From the NCBI GenBank assembly GCA_902631125.1, contig CACOXF010000008.1, positions 1-32,744 on the forward strand: a stretch of DNA of 32,744 nt, read 5' to 3'. The notes beneath the pieces were generated by a model. It was not told the DNA's origin. It worked only from the letters and a program-made list of their open reading frames with translations, and did no database searches. Below are positions 16,476-26,951 of this stretch, one piece after another. Source of the stretch: an uncultured Bacteroidota bacterium (GTDB lineage Bacteria > Bacteroidota > Bacteroidia > Flavobacteriales > Flavobacteriaceae). The position numbers and the translations under genes are program-made. How positions within the stretch are numbered: the stretch's first letter is position 1; every line of letters starts with the position of its first letter.

Positions 16476-16568
16476 ATGCTTTGCCTTGTTTTGGGAATTT
16501 TCGCAATCACAAATGAGCATAAAAGTCAATTTTTAAAACAGTATAAATCATATGCCATTTTTTGTTGA
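16476..16568 (+). CDS. Possible 30-residue ORF overlapping the priA start
   Basis: A short open frame ATG-CTT-TGC to TGA encodes a hydrophobic N-terminal half (MLCLVLGIFAIT) and a charged second half (NEHKSQFLKQYKSY). It begins 6 nt after a TACTTTCG element (16462-16469), a one-mismatch -7 box, and ends 17 bp inside priA in another frame. The position would suit a leader ORF that couples translation to priA. It is short enough to be chance, and I recognise no homologue. Confidence 0.25.
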   Translation: MLCLVLGIFAITNEHKSQFLKQYKSYAIFC

Positions 16569-18984
16569 TTTGATTCTGCCGTTGCCAATCCCCAATATAT
16601 TTACATATGCTGTAACTGAAGAAGAATATAATTTTATTCAGCCAGGCATTCGAATTGTTGTTCCCTTTGGCAGCAAAAAAAAATACGCTGCTATAAGTTA
16701 TAAGACCCATACAACTATCCCTGCTTATGAAGCTAAGTCAATTGAGTATATTATAGATCAAGCCCCTATTGTTAGTCAAAAACAAATCGAGCTATGGGAG
16801 TGGATTTCAACCTATTACATGAGTCCCTTTGGCAGTGTTTATCGTGCTGCCATGCCCAGTATTCTTTTGCTTGAAAGTGAGACAGAACTTCACTTTCATA
16901 AACTTCCTTCATCAGACGTCAAGCTCAGTGCTCATGCCGAGCAACTTCTTAATTTTTTGCAACAATATGGAAATATTACCCTATCAGAAACTGTCAAACT
17001 TGAGCTTTCAAAAAACAACTTTAAACTCGCCCAGGAGTTGCTTAGCCATGACTTGATTCAAGTACGTGAGGAGGTCTATACAAAATTCAAACCCAAGCAA
17101 GAACAACAGTTGGTTCTATCTCCCAAGTATAAAGAGGATGAGAACCTTCAAGCCTTCTTGAATGATGTGGTTCGTTATCCCAAACAGCGAGAAACGCTAT
17201 TGCAGTTTATGCAACAAAAACCACCTGTTCAAAAATCATTATTTTTGAAAATCTCAGGGGTATCTCCATCTTCTGTCAAAACACTTATCAAAAATGGTGT
17301 TTTGGATCAGCAGTCAGTTGTTGTCGATCGCTTGGCAGTTAAAACAGCACCCGAAATGCCTCCCCAAGTGCTTACAGATTCCCAACAAAAAGCATTGCGA
17401 TCGATTCAATATGATGCCAATGAAACGAATCGTATTTTATTGCATGGCGTCACAGCGTCGGGAAAAACGGAAGTGTATATTCATCTTGTGCAAGAGATGA
17501 TTAACAATGGAAAACAAGTTCTTTTTCTTCTGCCTGAAATCGCATTGACAACACAAATTATCAAGCGTCTTTATGTTCATTTTGGTAAATGTATGTCTGT
17601 TTATCACTCTCGCTTCACACCTAGCGAACGTGCTGAGGTTTGGAACAAGGTTATGCAACAACACCCCAGCGCACAATTGATCGTTGGTGCTCGATCGGCA
17701 GTGCTGTTACCATTTTCGAATATTGGGCTCATCATTGTTGATGAATCGCATGAAATCGCGTACAAACAGTTTGAATCAAACCCTCGTTATCATGCGAGGG
17801 ATGTGGCTGTGGTACTTGCTGGCTTGCATCAGGCCAAAATTGTGATGGGGTCTGCTTCTCCCTCGATTGAGTCCACCCATAACAGTCATGTCGGGAAGTA
17901 CTCTATTGTCGAAATAAAAAAGAGATTTAAAGGTTTTTCGATGCCAACAATTGAAGTAATCGACCTGAAGGCTTCTCATAAAAAAAAGCAGATGAGAGGT
18001 CACTTTTCGGAGGCATTGATTGAAGCGATTTCAAAAACTTTAGAGGTAAAAGAGCAGGTGATATTGTTTCAAAACAGACGAGGATTTTCTTCTTTTGTGA
18101 ACTGTACAGCCTGTGGTCATGTACCTCAATGCTCCAATTGTGATGTGAGTTTAACCTATCACAAACACAATGAGAAACTCAAATGTCATTACTGTGGTTA
18201 TGCGGTTTTGAGTCTTGCACATTGTGTAGCATGTGGCACAGCCCATCCAATGCCGATGGGTCTTGGAACCCAACAAATAGAAACCGAAATAAAGGACTTG
18301 TTTCCTGAGGCTCGCGTTGAACGAATGGATTCTGATACGACCAAAGGAAAGTATGGACATAGAGATTTGATTCAGCGTTTTGAGCAGCATGAATTGGATA
18401 TCTTGATTGGTACGCAGATGCTTACAAAGGGCTTGGATTTTAATAAAGTTACTCTTGTTGGTGTTGTTTTGGCAGACTCACTACTCAATTTTCAAGACTT
18501 TCGAGCCCACGAACGAGCGTTCCAGCTTTTGTTACAAGTTTCAGGTCGGGCAGGTCGAAAAGATCGTCAGGGTAGCGTAGTGATTCAGGCCTATGACAGC
18601 AATCACCAAATCCTTCAGCAACTGAAGAAATATGATTATGAAAGTATGTTTTCAACCCAATGCAAGCAGAGAAAAGAGTTTTCATACCCACCATTTGTTC
18701 GCCTGATTCGTTTTGAACTAAAGCATAAAAATTTTGCAACGTTAAAACAGTCAGCAGACTGGTTCACACAATCGTTGAGAAATCAGTTTTCAATTGTTTT
18801 GGGGCCACAGTCGCCTCCAATAGGTCGTATACGCAACCAATTTTTGATGCAGGTATTGCTCAAACTACCTAATAACCAATCTGCTGCATCAGCCAAAGTG
18901 CAGATCAATCGAATCATCAATAGGTTTGAACAAATACCCAACTTTCGATCTGTAAATATCTTGGTTGACGTCGATCCTATGTAG
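16552..18984 (+). CDS. priA: Primosomal protein N' (replication restart helicase PriA)
   Basis: A 3'-to-5' superfamily 2 helicase that reloads the replisome at stalled forks. The 810-residue protein begins with the 3'-DNA-binding domain (FVDLILPLPIPNIFTYAV and GIRIVVPFGSKKKYAA), followed by a winged-helix region. The helicase core has Walker A GVTASGKTEVY (about 298-308) and the DESH box IIVDESHE (about 395-400). Eight zinc-binding cysteines between about 517 and 562 occur as CTACGHVPQCSNC and CHYCGYAVLSLAHCVAC. Motifs LIGTQMLTKGLDF and QVSGRAGRKDRQG follow. The start is the ATG at 16552. The gene stands alone, divergent from rlmH. Confidence 0.97.
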   Translation: MPFFVDLILPLPIPNIFTYAVTEEEYNFIQPGIRIVVPFGSKKKYAAISYKTHTTIPAYEAKSIEYIIDQAPIVSQKQIELWEWISTYYMSPFGSVYRAAMPSILLLESETELHFHKLPSSDVKLSAHAEQLLNFLQQYGNITLSETVKLELSKNNFKLAQELLSHDLIQVREEVYTKFKPKQEQQLVLSPKYKEDENLQAFLNDVVRYPKQRETLLQFMQQKPPVQKSLFLKISGVSPSSVKTLIKNGVLDQQSVVVDRLAVKTAPEMPPQVLTDSQQKALRSIQYDANETNRILLHGVTASGKTEVYIHLVQEMINNGKQVLFLLPEIALTTQIIKRLYVHFGKCMSVYHSRFTPSERAEVWNKVMQQHPSAQLIVGARSAVLLPFSNIGLIIVDESHEIAYKQFESNPRYHARDVAVVLAGLHQAKIVMGSASPSIESTHNSHVGKYSIVEIKKRFKGFSMPTIEVIDLKASHKKKQMRGHFSEALIEAISKTLEVKEQVILFQNRRGFSSFVNCTACGHVPQCSNCDVSLTYHKHNEKLKCHYCGYAVLSLAHCVACGTAHPMPMGLGTQQIETEIKDLFPEARVERMDSDTTKGKYGHRDLIQRFEQHELDILIGTQMLTKGLDFNKVTLVGVVLADSLLNFQDFRAHERAFQLLLQVSGRAGRKDRQGSVVIQAYDSNHQILQQLKKYDYESMFSTQCKQRKEFSYPPFVRLIRFELKHKNFATLKQSADWFTQSLRNQFSIVLGPQSPPIGRIRNQFLMQVLLKLPNNQSAASAKVQINRIINRFEQIPNFRSVNILVDVDPM

Positions 18985-19079
18985 CAAAGCAGTCAATTAT
19001 TGTATGGTAGTTGCAATTCTTCATAACTCCATTTAGGTTAAAAAATTATAAAATGATTGGAATTGATTAACAAAAGTGA

Positions 19080-19087
19080 TAATTTCG
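19080..19087 (+). promoter_or_regulatory. -7 promoter element for the rpsF operon
   Basis: TAATTTCG differs from TAnnTTTG at one position and ends 17 nt before the rpsF ATG. A TTG lies 20 bp upstream. Confidence 0.4.
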
Positions 19088-19104
19088 CAACCCAATTTAT
19101 AAAT

Positions 19105-19443
19105 ATGAATCATTACGAAACTGTTTTCATTTTAAATCCCGTTTTATCTGAAGACCAGATAAAGGAAGCAGTTCAAAAGTACGCTGATATCATCACTTCA
19201 AGCGGAGGTGAGCTTGTTGATCAGGAGGATTGGGGCTTGAAAAAGTTTGCCTATACTATCCAAAACAAGAAAAGTGGTTTCTACCATCTTTTTGACTTTA
19301 AAGTCACTGCTGAAGTTGTCAATGCTTTAGAACTGGAATTTAGACGCGATGAGCGCGTAATGCGCTATCTCACTGTCAAGCTAGACAAACATGCCGAAGC
19401 ATGGGCCGAAAAACGAAGAGAACGTTTAACAGCTAAAGCATAA
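19105..19443 (+). CDS. rpsF: 30S ribosomal protein S6
   Basis: A 112-residue ribosomal protein that binds with S18 to the central domain of 16S rRNA. The start is the ATG at 19105, giving MNHYETVFILNPVLSEDQ, the usual S6 N-terminus. The upstream extension to 19057 would cross the -7 element and is rejected. Core motifs are GGELVDQEDWGLKKFAY, HLFDFK and FRRDERVMRYLTVKLDKHA. It is the first gene of the rpsF-rpsR-rplI operon, 3 bp before rpsR. Confidence 0.97.
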   Translation: MNHYETVFILNPVLSEDQIKEAVQKYADIITSSGGELVDQEDWGLKKFAYTIQNKKSGFYHLFDFKVTAEVVNALELEFRRDERVMRYLTVKLDKHAEAWAEKRRERLTAKA

Positions 19444-19446
19444 CGC

Positions 19447-19743
19447 ATGGCATCACTAGAACAAGCGAGTAAAAGTGGTAAACAAGGGGAAGTACGATAT
19501 CTCACACCACTAGACATTGAAACAAATGAACTAAAAAAGTATTGTCGCTTTAAAAAGTATGGTATCAAGTATATTGACTACAAAGACCCAGACTTTTTAT
19601 TGAAGTTTGTCAACGAACAAGGCAAGATTTTACCAAGAAGGCTCACAGGAACTTCGCTCAAATATCAGAGAAAATTGTCAGTTGCCATCAAGCGTTCACG
19701 TCACATGGCATTAATGCCTTATGTTGCTGACCTTCTTAAATAA
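19447..19743 (+). CDS. rpsR: 30S ribosomal protein S18
   Basis: A 98-residue S18 with the family core [19 protein letters not shown] and [19 protein letters not shown], then [14 protein letters not shown] near the C-terminus. It carries a slightly long N-terminal extension (about 16 residues, [18 protein letters not shown]) relative to E. coli S18, as expected for Bacteroidota. It pairs with S6, its operon partner. Confidence 0.97.
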   Translation: MASLEQASKSGKQGEVRYLTPLDIETNELKKYCRFKKYGIKYIDYKDPDFLLKFVNEQGKILPRRLTGTSLKYQRKLSVAIKRSRHMALMPYVADLLK

Positions 19744-19749
19744 TAAACA

Positions 19750-20202
19750 ATGGAACTCATATTAAAACAAGACGTAGAAAACCTAGGTTTTAAAGATGAC
19801 GTTGTTCAGGTCAAAAACGGATACGGACGAAATTTTTTAATTCCGCAGGGCTTAGCAATTTTAGCAACCCCCTCTGCTAAAAAAGTTTTGGTTGAAAACC
19901 TTAAGCAACGCGCCTACAAAGAAAAGAAGTTGGTTGAAGATGCCAATGTACTTGGAAAAAAGTTATTGGCTTCGGATATCAAAATCGCTGCAAAAGCTGG
20001 AGAGACCGGTAAATTATTCGGATCAATCAATAACGCCGATTTGAGCAATGCTCTTAAAGATGCTGGTCATGATATCGAAAAAAAGTTCATCAAAATTAAA
20101 GGTGGATCTGTAAAGGTATTGGGTGACAATGAAGCTGAAATACGTTTGCATCGTGAGGTTAAGATTCAACTGCCATTCGAAGTTACCAAAGCAGCAGAGT
20201 AA
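19750..20202 (+). CDS. rplI: 50S ribosomal protein L9
   Basis: A 150-residue L9 with the N-terminal rRNA-binding domain (MELILKQDVENLGFKDDVVQVKNGYGRNFLIPQGLA, given here only as a pattern: K-G-Y-x-R-N-F-L-I-P at residues 23-33), a long connecting helix (about 42-75) and the C-terminal domain (KLFGSINNADLSNAL, IKGGSVKVLGDNEAEIRLH). It is the last gene of the operon, 6 bp after rpsR and followed by a strong terminator. Confidence 0.97.
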   Translation: MELILKQDVENLGFKDDVVQVKNGYGRNFLIPQGLAILATPSAKKVLVENLKQRAYKEKKLVEDANVLGKKLLASDIKIAAKAGETGKLFGSINNADLSNALKDAGHDIEKKFIKIKGGSVKVLGDNEAEIRLHREVKIQLPFEVTKAAE

Positions 20203-20230
20203 TAATTTTTCCATACCGAAACAAAAGCTA

Positions 20231-20258
20231 AAAGCCGATCTCTCAGATCGGTTTTTTT
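20231..20258 (+). terminator. Rho-independent terminator of the rpsF-rpsR-rplI operon
   Basis: CCGATCT (20235-20241) and AGATCGG (20245-20251) form a perfect 7-bp stem with a CTC loop. A-T and G-T pairs extend it, and the T run goes to 20258. It lies 28 bp after rplI. Confidence 0.92.
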
Positions 20259-20334
20259 ATGCATTACTGGATTCATCTCTCCTAACTTGACTGAAGTCGA
20301 TGAACATAGCCTATCGCAGACAACTTCTGTGTCG

Positions 20335-20342
20335 TATCTTTA
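20335..20342 (+). promoter_or_regulatory. -7 promoter element for bshC
   Basis: TATCTTTA, one mismatch from TAnnTTTG, ends 4 nt before the ATG at 20347. If used, the mRNA would be leaderless and the in-frame TTG start at 20287 would be excluded. Confidence 0.35.
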
Positions 20343-20346
20343 CCGC

Positions 20347-21966
20347 ATGCAACAGTATGGGATTAATCATAAAACAACCAATCGTCTTCCTTTTTTGGCA
20401 AGTCGTTTGATCCATTCAGACCCTTTGCTCGATGGCTTTTATAGACCATTTCAAAATAGACCCGATTCAGCCCATATCAAACAACAGCAAGACCGATTTA
20501 CATTGCAACTCAGAGAAAATCTAGTCAATGTAATCTCACAACAGTATCAACATATTCAAGATGTGTCAAGAATAAAAATAGATGCTTTGCGATCCCCAAA
20601 CTGCTTCACAATCACCACTGGTCATCAACTCAATTTATTTACTGGGCCGCTTTTATTTTTATATAAAATCATAGACGTTATTAAAATTGCTGCGAAGTGG
20701 AACGCAAAAAAAGACGGAAACACCTATTTACCAGTATTTTGGATGGCCTCTGAAGATCACGATTTTGAAGAAATCAACCACTTTACTGTTGAGGGACAAA
20801 CGATTCACTGGCCCAACAAAAGTGAGGGTCCAGTTGGTCGGATGTCAACCGAGGGTCTTGATCGAGTTTTAAAAACTTGGAAGCGGCATTTAGGGAAAAG
20901 ACCCCATGTAAAGGAATTACAAGAGCTGTTTGAGCAAAGTTATTGCAAGCACTCAAACTTAGCAGATGCCACTCGGTTTTTGGTTCATCAGCTTTTCGGA
21001 AGTTATGGCTTGGTAATTGTCGATGGTGATGACCCCCAACTCAAGCAACAGTTTGCACCTCATGTTCAAAAAGAATGTGAAAAACAACTGATAAAAACTA
21101 CCAGTGAGTCAGTAATGAAAAGATTGGAAAAAGCTTTTAAAAAAAATATAAAGCCACAAGTGAAGCCTAGAGATGTAAATCTGTTTTATATGGGTGGGTC
21201 TGGCAGGCATCGGATCACCAAAACAAAAGATGGTTATGATGTTGTTCAAACAACAGTTTCTTTTACCAAAAAAGAGTTTGTTGCAGCACTTCAAAAACAT
21301 CCTGAGAGATTTTCGCCCAATGCTTTACTTCGGCCTATTTTTCAAGAAGTTGTTTTGCCCAATTTGGTATATGTAGGTGGTGGCTCAGAGCTTGCATACT
21401 GGTTACAGCTTGGCGAGGCATTTTCGTCTTTTGACCTTCCGCTGCCTATGCTGAAATTGCGCTCTTCACTTTTGTTGTTTTCAGACAAGCAATATCGAAA
21501 ACTCAAGTCGTTGGAAATATCGCCTGCTGATTTATTTTTACCTTCGAATGAATTAATCAATCGTCGTGTGCGTCAAATCAGTAATATTGAGATCGATTTG
21601 AGTTTTCTCAAAACGCAGTTGGGCGATCAGTTTGGGCATCTCTATGACTTGGCAAAACAGACTGATGTTTCATTTTTGGGAGCTGTGCAAGCACAAGAAA
21701 AAAAACAAATGAAAGGTTTAGAAAACCTTGAAAAAAGGTTGCTAAAGGCACAGCGTAAAAAGTTAGTCGATCACGTCAAACGCATCGCCGAATTGCAACA
21801 ACAGCTATTTCCCTTGGGAGATTTACAGGAACGCAAGGTTAATTTTGCAGCGTTTATATTGCAATATGGCGATGATTTTATCCCCACATTGATTAAATAT
21901 ATCGACCCATTTAACAGTGATTTCATGTGCTTATGCTTTTCTAAACAAAAAAAGCGATTGATTTGA
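20347..21966 (+). CDS. bshC: Bacillithiol synthase, cysteine-adding enzyme BshC
   Basis: Adds cysteine to glucosaminyl malate, the last step of bacillithiol synthesis. The key motif TTGHQLNLFTGPLLFLYK lies near residues 91-108, followed by VFWMASEDHDFEEINHF, the HxGH-like core of this Rossmann enzyme. Other family blocks are YVGGGSELAYWLQL and PMLKLRSSLL. A long coiled coil near the C-terminus (about 450-500) is family-typical. The ATG at 20347 gives 539 residues and about ten residues before the conserved TxxxxFLxxxLI region, which fits relatives; a TTG start at 20287 would add 20 residues. bshA and bshB are not in the window. Confidence 0.92.
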   Translation: MQQYGINHKTTNRLPFLASRLIHSDPLLDGFYRPFQNRPDSAHIKQQQDRFTLQLRENLVNVISQQYQHIQDVSRIKIDALRSPNCFTITTGHQLNLFTGPLLFLYKIIDVIKIAAKWNAKKDGNTYLPVFWMASEDHDFEEINHFTVEGQTIHWPNKSEGPVGRMSTEGLDRVLKTWKRHLGKRPHVKELQELFEQSYCKHSNLADATRFLVHQLFGSYGLVIVDGDDPQLKQQFAPHVQKECEKQLIKTTSESVMKRLEKAFKKNIKPQVKPRDVNLFYMGGSGRHRITKTKDGYDVVQTTVSFTKKEFVAALQKHPERFSPNALLRPIFQEVVLPNLVYVGGGSELAYWLQLGEAFSSFDLPLPMLKLRSSLLLFSDKQYRKLKSLEISPADLFLPSNELINRRVRQISNIEIDLSFLKTQLGDQFGHLYDLAKQTDVSFLGAVQAQEKKQMKGLENLEKRLLKAQRKKLVDHVKRIAELQQQLFPLGDLQERKVNFAAFILQYGDDFIPTLIKYIDPFNSDFMCLCFSKQKKRLI

Positions 21967-21994
21967 AACATAATGACGATAAATCGTATTTTTG
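21962..21994 (+). promoter_or_regulatory. Promoter for guaA
   Basis: TTTG at 21962-21965, a 21 bp spacer, and TATTTTTG at 21987-21994, an exact -7 match. It overlaps the bshC stop codon, and the guaA ATG follows 3 nt behind the -7 box. Confidence 0.6.
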
Positions 21995-21997
21995 ACC

Positions 21998-23524
21998 ATG
22001 CAAAACAAGGCTTTAATCCTAGACTTTGGTTCCCAATATACACAGCTTATCGCGCGACGTGTTCGCGAGTTGAATGTCTATTGTGAAATTCACCCTTATA
22101 ATAAGCTTCCAAAACAGATAGAGTCATTCGATGCTGTCATCCTATCAGGTTCTCCATTTTCAGTGCGATCTGATGATGCGCCACACCCTGATCTGTCAAA
22201 AATAAAAGGCAAAATACCGCTACTTGGGGTTTGCTATGGGGCGCAATTTCTTGCCCATTTTGGAGGTGGAGAGGTTGCACCATCTGAAACCAGAGAGTAT
22301 GGACGTGCCAAGCTCTTGACAATTATTCATGACCCATTATTTAATAATATTTCTCAAGGCTCACAAGTGTGGATGAGTCATAGTGATACGATCAAATCCT
22401 TACCTAAAGCTGGTCTTTGTTTGGCAAGTACTGACGACGTGCAGTTTGCTGCATATCATATCGATGGGGAAACAACATATGGGATTCAGTTTCACCCAGA
22501 AGTATTTCATACAACAGATGGCAAACAGTTGTTGCAAAACTTTTTGATCTCCATTGCTGGTCTGACTCCAGACTGGACGCCGAGCTCTTTTGCTGAAATT
22601 ACAATAGCAGCACTAAAAGAGAAAATAGGAGATGATCATGTTGTGTTGGGTCTTTCCGGAGGTGTGGATTCTACCGTAGCTGCGATATTGCTGCACAAGT
22701 CAATAGGCCCTCAACTCCATTGTATTTTTGTCAACAATGGGTTATTGCGAAAAAACGAATTTACTGATGTACTAACCCAATACGAAGGGCTAGGTCTCAA
22801 CGTTAAAGGGGTTGATGCGAGTGATCGCTTTTTATCAGCACTTGCAGGGGTGTCTGAGCCAGAAGAAAAGCGTAAATATATTGGAAAAGTTTTTATTGAT
22901 GTTTTTGATGATGAAGCAAATAAACTGGAAAACATCACTTGGCTGGCACAGGGTACGATATACCCTGATGTGATTGAGTCTATCTCTGTGAAAGGCCCTT
23001 CAGCCACAATAAAATCTCATCATAATGTTGGAGGCTTGCCTAGCTATATGAAGCTAAAAGTTGTTGAGCCACTTCGGATGTTATTTAAAGATGAGGTGAG
23101 GAGAGTAGGTAAAACTCTTGGCTTATCTGCCCAATTGCTAGGACGTCATCCTTTTCCGGGCCCTGGTTTAGCAATTCGAATTTTAGGGGATATCACAGCT
23201 GAAAAAGTTCAAATGTTGCAAGAAGTTGATGCCATTTTTATTGATGGGCTAAAGCAAGAGGGCTTGTATGGTAAGGTATGGCAAGCAGGAGCTATTTTAC
23301 TTCCAGTGCAAAGTGTTGGAGTGATGGGTGACGAGAGAACCTATGAAAAATGTGTTGCTTTACGAGCAGTTGAATCAACAGATGGAATGACTGCAGACTG
23401 GGTAAATTTACCATACTCCTTTTTGCAGGATGTATCCAATAAGATTATTAATCGAGTGAAAGGAATCAATAGAGTAGTTTATGATATCAGTTCTAAGCCA
23501 CCTGCCACAATTGAGTGGGAATAG
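21998..23524 (+). CDS. guaA: GMP synthase (glutamine-hydrolysing)
   Basis: Converts XMP to GMP using glutamine and ATP. The class I glutamine amidotransferase domain (residues 1 to about 185) has [18 protein letters not shown], the nucleophile Cys79 in [10 protein letters not shown] and the FHPE motif. The ATP-pyrophosphatase domain starts with the P-loop [15 protein letters not shown] (near 215). The C-terminal dimerisation domain ends KPPATIEWE, as in nearly all GuaA proteins. The 508-residue length is close to the norm. The ATG at 21998 was chosen because the earlier in-frame TTG (21992) lies within the -7 box. Its 3' end overlaps the next gene by 44 bp. Confidence 0.98.
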   Translation: MQNKALILDFGSQYTQLIARRVRELNVYCEIHPYNKLPKQIESFDAVILSGSPFSVRSDDAPHPDLSKIKGKIPLLGVCYGAQFLAHFGGGEVAPSETREYGRAKLLTIIHDPLFNNISQGSQVWMSHSDTIKSLPKAGLCLASTDDVQFAAYHIDGETTYGIQFHPEVFHTTDGKQLLQNFLISIAGLTPDWTPSSFAEITIAALKEKIGDDHVVLGLSGGVDSTVAAILLHKSIGPQLHCIFVNNGLLRKNEFTDVLTQYEGLGLNVKGVDASDRFLSALAGVSEPEEKRKYIGKVFIDVFDDEANKLENITWLAQGTIYPDVIESISVKGPSATIKSHHNVGGLPSYMKLKVVEPLRMLFKDEVRRVGKTLGLSAQLLGRHPFPGPGLAIRILGDITAEKVQMLQEVDAIFIDGLKQEGLYGKVWQAGAILLPVQSVGVMGDERTYEKCVALRAVESTDGMTADWVNLPYSFLQDVSNKIINRVKGINRVVYDISSKPPATIEWE

Positions 23525-25262
23525 GGTTGCGTTTCTCTTTTTTGGATTTATATTATGTCTTATGACCACAAATCTCAAGGCACAAGACCCAGATGAAACT
23601 TATCGAACACATTTTTTGATACACAAAGTCCGAAAAGGGGATACGATTTTTAGTCTGACAAAACGATATCAAATAAGTGATTATCAGTTGTTGTATTACA
23701 ACCCTGAATTAAAAGACGGATTGAAGCGCAAGATGAAACTCAAAATCCCGCGATACAAAGAAATACCACCACCAATAAAGCCAGAGCCTCAAGCAAATAC
23801 ACATACAGTATCTAAGGGAGAAACCCCTTGGCGCGTTGCTTACAGCTATGGTATTACACTCGACGAACTCAAATCAGCAAATCCCGAAATGTCTGCAGTG
23901 ATATCGATAGGGCAAGATTTGATGATACCACAAACTTATATTGACACAAAGGCTTTTGATCCCAATTACAACTACTACACTGTAAAGCCAAAAGAAGGAT
24001 ACTATCGTCTTGAGGTAAAGTTTGGCGTGAGCGAGGAGGAGTTGATTTCCCTCAACCCTGAGCTCACTGAGAAAGGACTCATCGCCGGGATGATTCTACG
24101 TCTCCCTAAAACTAAATCTCATGAGTTTAAAATCGAAGACAATCTCATTGTTGAAAAGGTCAATCTGCGCGATAGTTTGTTCCAACAAAACGAATTGAAA
24201 GTGGCTCTGATGGCACCTTTTCGATTACCCACTGTTCCAACTGATTCGATCGAACAAACAAATCAAATTTTACAAAACAGAAACCTGCAAACAATCGCGT
24301 TGGATTTTTATGCAGGGGCGAGATTAGCCATGGAAGATTTGATTGAACTTGGTTTGACGATTGACTTTACAGTATATGACACAGAGAACAATAACTTTAA
24401 GATTAATCAGCTTGTTGATACAAATGATTTTTCGAAATTCGATTTTGTGGTTGGGCCTTTTGTCCCAAGACATTTTAATACTGTTAGTGCAAAACTTGAA
24501 AGGAAGAATGTTCCATTGGTATCTCCACTGACAACAAAGCCCTTAAAAATGCGAAAAAATGTGGTGCATAGTTTCACTGATCGCAAACTGCTCAAAGAAC
24601 GCATGCATCGATACATCGACTACCTTGATAAGCAAGCCCAAAATCCTTGTGTTGTTATTGTTGCTGATGCTGAAAACTTGGCTGTTCAAAATCGATTGAA
24701 AGAACAGTTTCCTTTGGCAGAAATCGTAAACCCTGATTCTGAATTCAATTTTGTAAAGCCAGAGGTTATCGACTCTCTCACTTCCAACTTGGAAGAAAAT
24801 TGGGTCTTTCTTGAAACAAAAAAAACCAATTTGATTATCAGTATGGTTTCGATGCTGAATGCCCAGCAAAATGAAAATAGGAAAACAAGACTGCTCACTC
24901 TAGATCGCTCATCGGCTTATGATGATGAAAATATCGATCAATCACATCTTGGCAATTTATCTTTTACCTATGCAGAAACAATCAATATCAATCCAGTTGC
25001 ACTCACAAGCTTTTATGATCGCTACAAGGATGCTTATGGCACTGTACCCACTCGAGAAGCAATACGAGGATATGAGTTGATGACTGATCTTACGCTTCGA
25101 GCCGCAATACGTAAAAAATTGATCGATGGGTTTTCGCTAGGAGAAACCCAATATCTTCAAAATAAATTCCTCTTTCGAGAAGAAGCCAAAGGGTATCGAA
25201 ATTCTGCGATTTATTTGCTGCAACACAAAGGATATGAAACCATAGATTTAACAAATGAATAA
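23481..25262 (+). CDS. Exported protein with three LysM domains and a type I periplasmic-binding fold
   Basis: A 593-residue exported protein. A hydrophobic signal segment at about residues 16-31 ends NLKAQ. Three LysM peptidoglycan-binding repeats follow at about 46-90 ([16 protein letters not shown]), 107-151 ([17 protein letters not shown]) and 165-210 ([18 protein letters not shown]). The C-terminal 350 residues look like a type I periplasmic binding (Leu/Ile/Val-receptor-like) fold: [43 protein letters not shown]. No transporter partner is adjacent. It could be a wall-bound sensor or scaffold; the ligand is unknown. The ATG at 23481 overlaps guaA by 44 bp; a TTG at 23511 is an alternative start. 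Confidence 0.82.
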   Translation: MISVLSHLPQLSGNRVAFLFFGFILCLMTTNLKAQDPDETYRTHFLIHKVRKGDTIFSLTKRYQISDYQLLYYNPELKDGLKRKMKLKIPRYKEIPPPIKPEPQANTHTVSKGETPWRVAYSYGITLDELKSANPEMSAVISIGQDLMIPQTYIDTKAFDPNYNYYTVKPKEGYYRLEVKFGVSEEELISLNPELTEKGLIAGMILRLPKTKSHEFKIEDNLIVEKVNLRDSLFQQNELKVALMAPFRLPTVPTDSIEQTNQILQNRNLQTIALDFYAGARLAMEDLIELGLTIDFTVYDTENNNFKINQLVDTNDFSKFDFVVGPFVPRHFNTVSAKLERKNVPLVSPLTTKPLKMRKNVVHSFTDRKLLKERMHRYIDYLDKQAQNPCVVIVADAENLAVQNRLKEQFPLAEIVNPDSEFNFVKPEVIDSLTSNLEENWVFLETKKTNLIISMVSMLNAQQNENRKTRLLTLDRSSAYDDENIDQSHLGNLSFTYAETININPVALTSFYDRYKDAYGTVPTREAIRGYELMTDLTLRAAIRKKLIDGFSLGETQYLQNKFLFREEAKGYRNSAIYLLQHKGYETIDLTNE

Positions 25263-26945
<1,683 letters not shown>

Positions 26946-26951
26946 CCTAAG

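Noticed and set aside
19020-19104. S6:S18-binding ribosomal leader before rpsF
   Set aside because: The likely transcription start near 19092 leaves only about a dozen leader nucleotides, and I see no S18-site-like hairpin.
23481-23524. Frameshift or gene-end error at the guaA / LysM gene overlap
   Set aside because: GuaA ends with its normal PPATIEWE and the next frame gives a plausible signal peptide, so the overlap looks real; only the exact start (23481 or 23511) is open.
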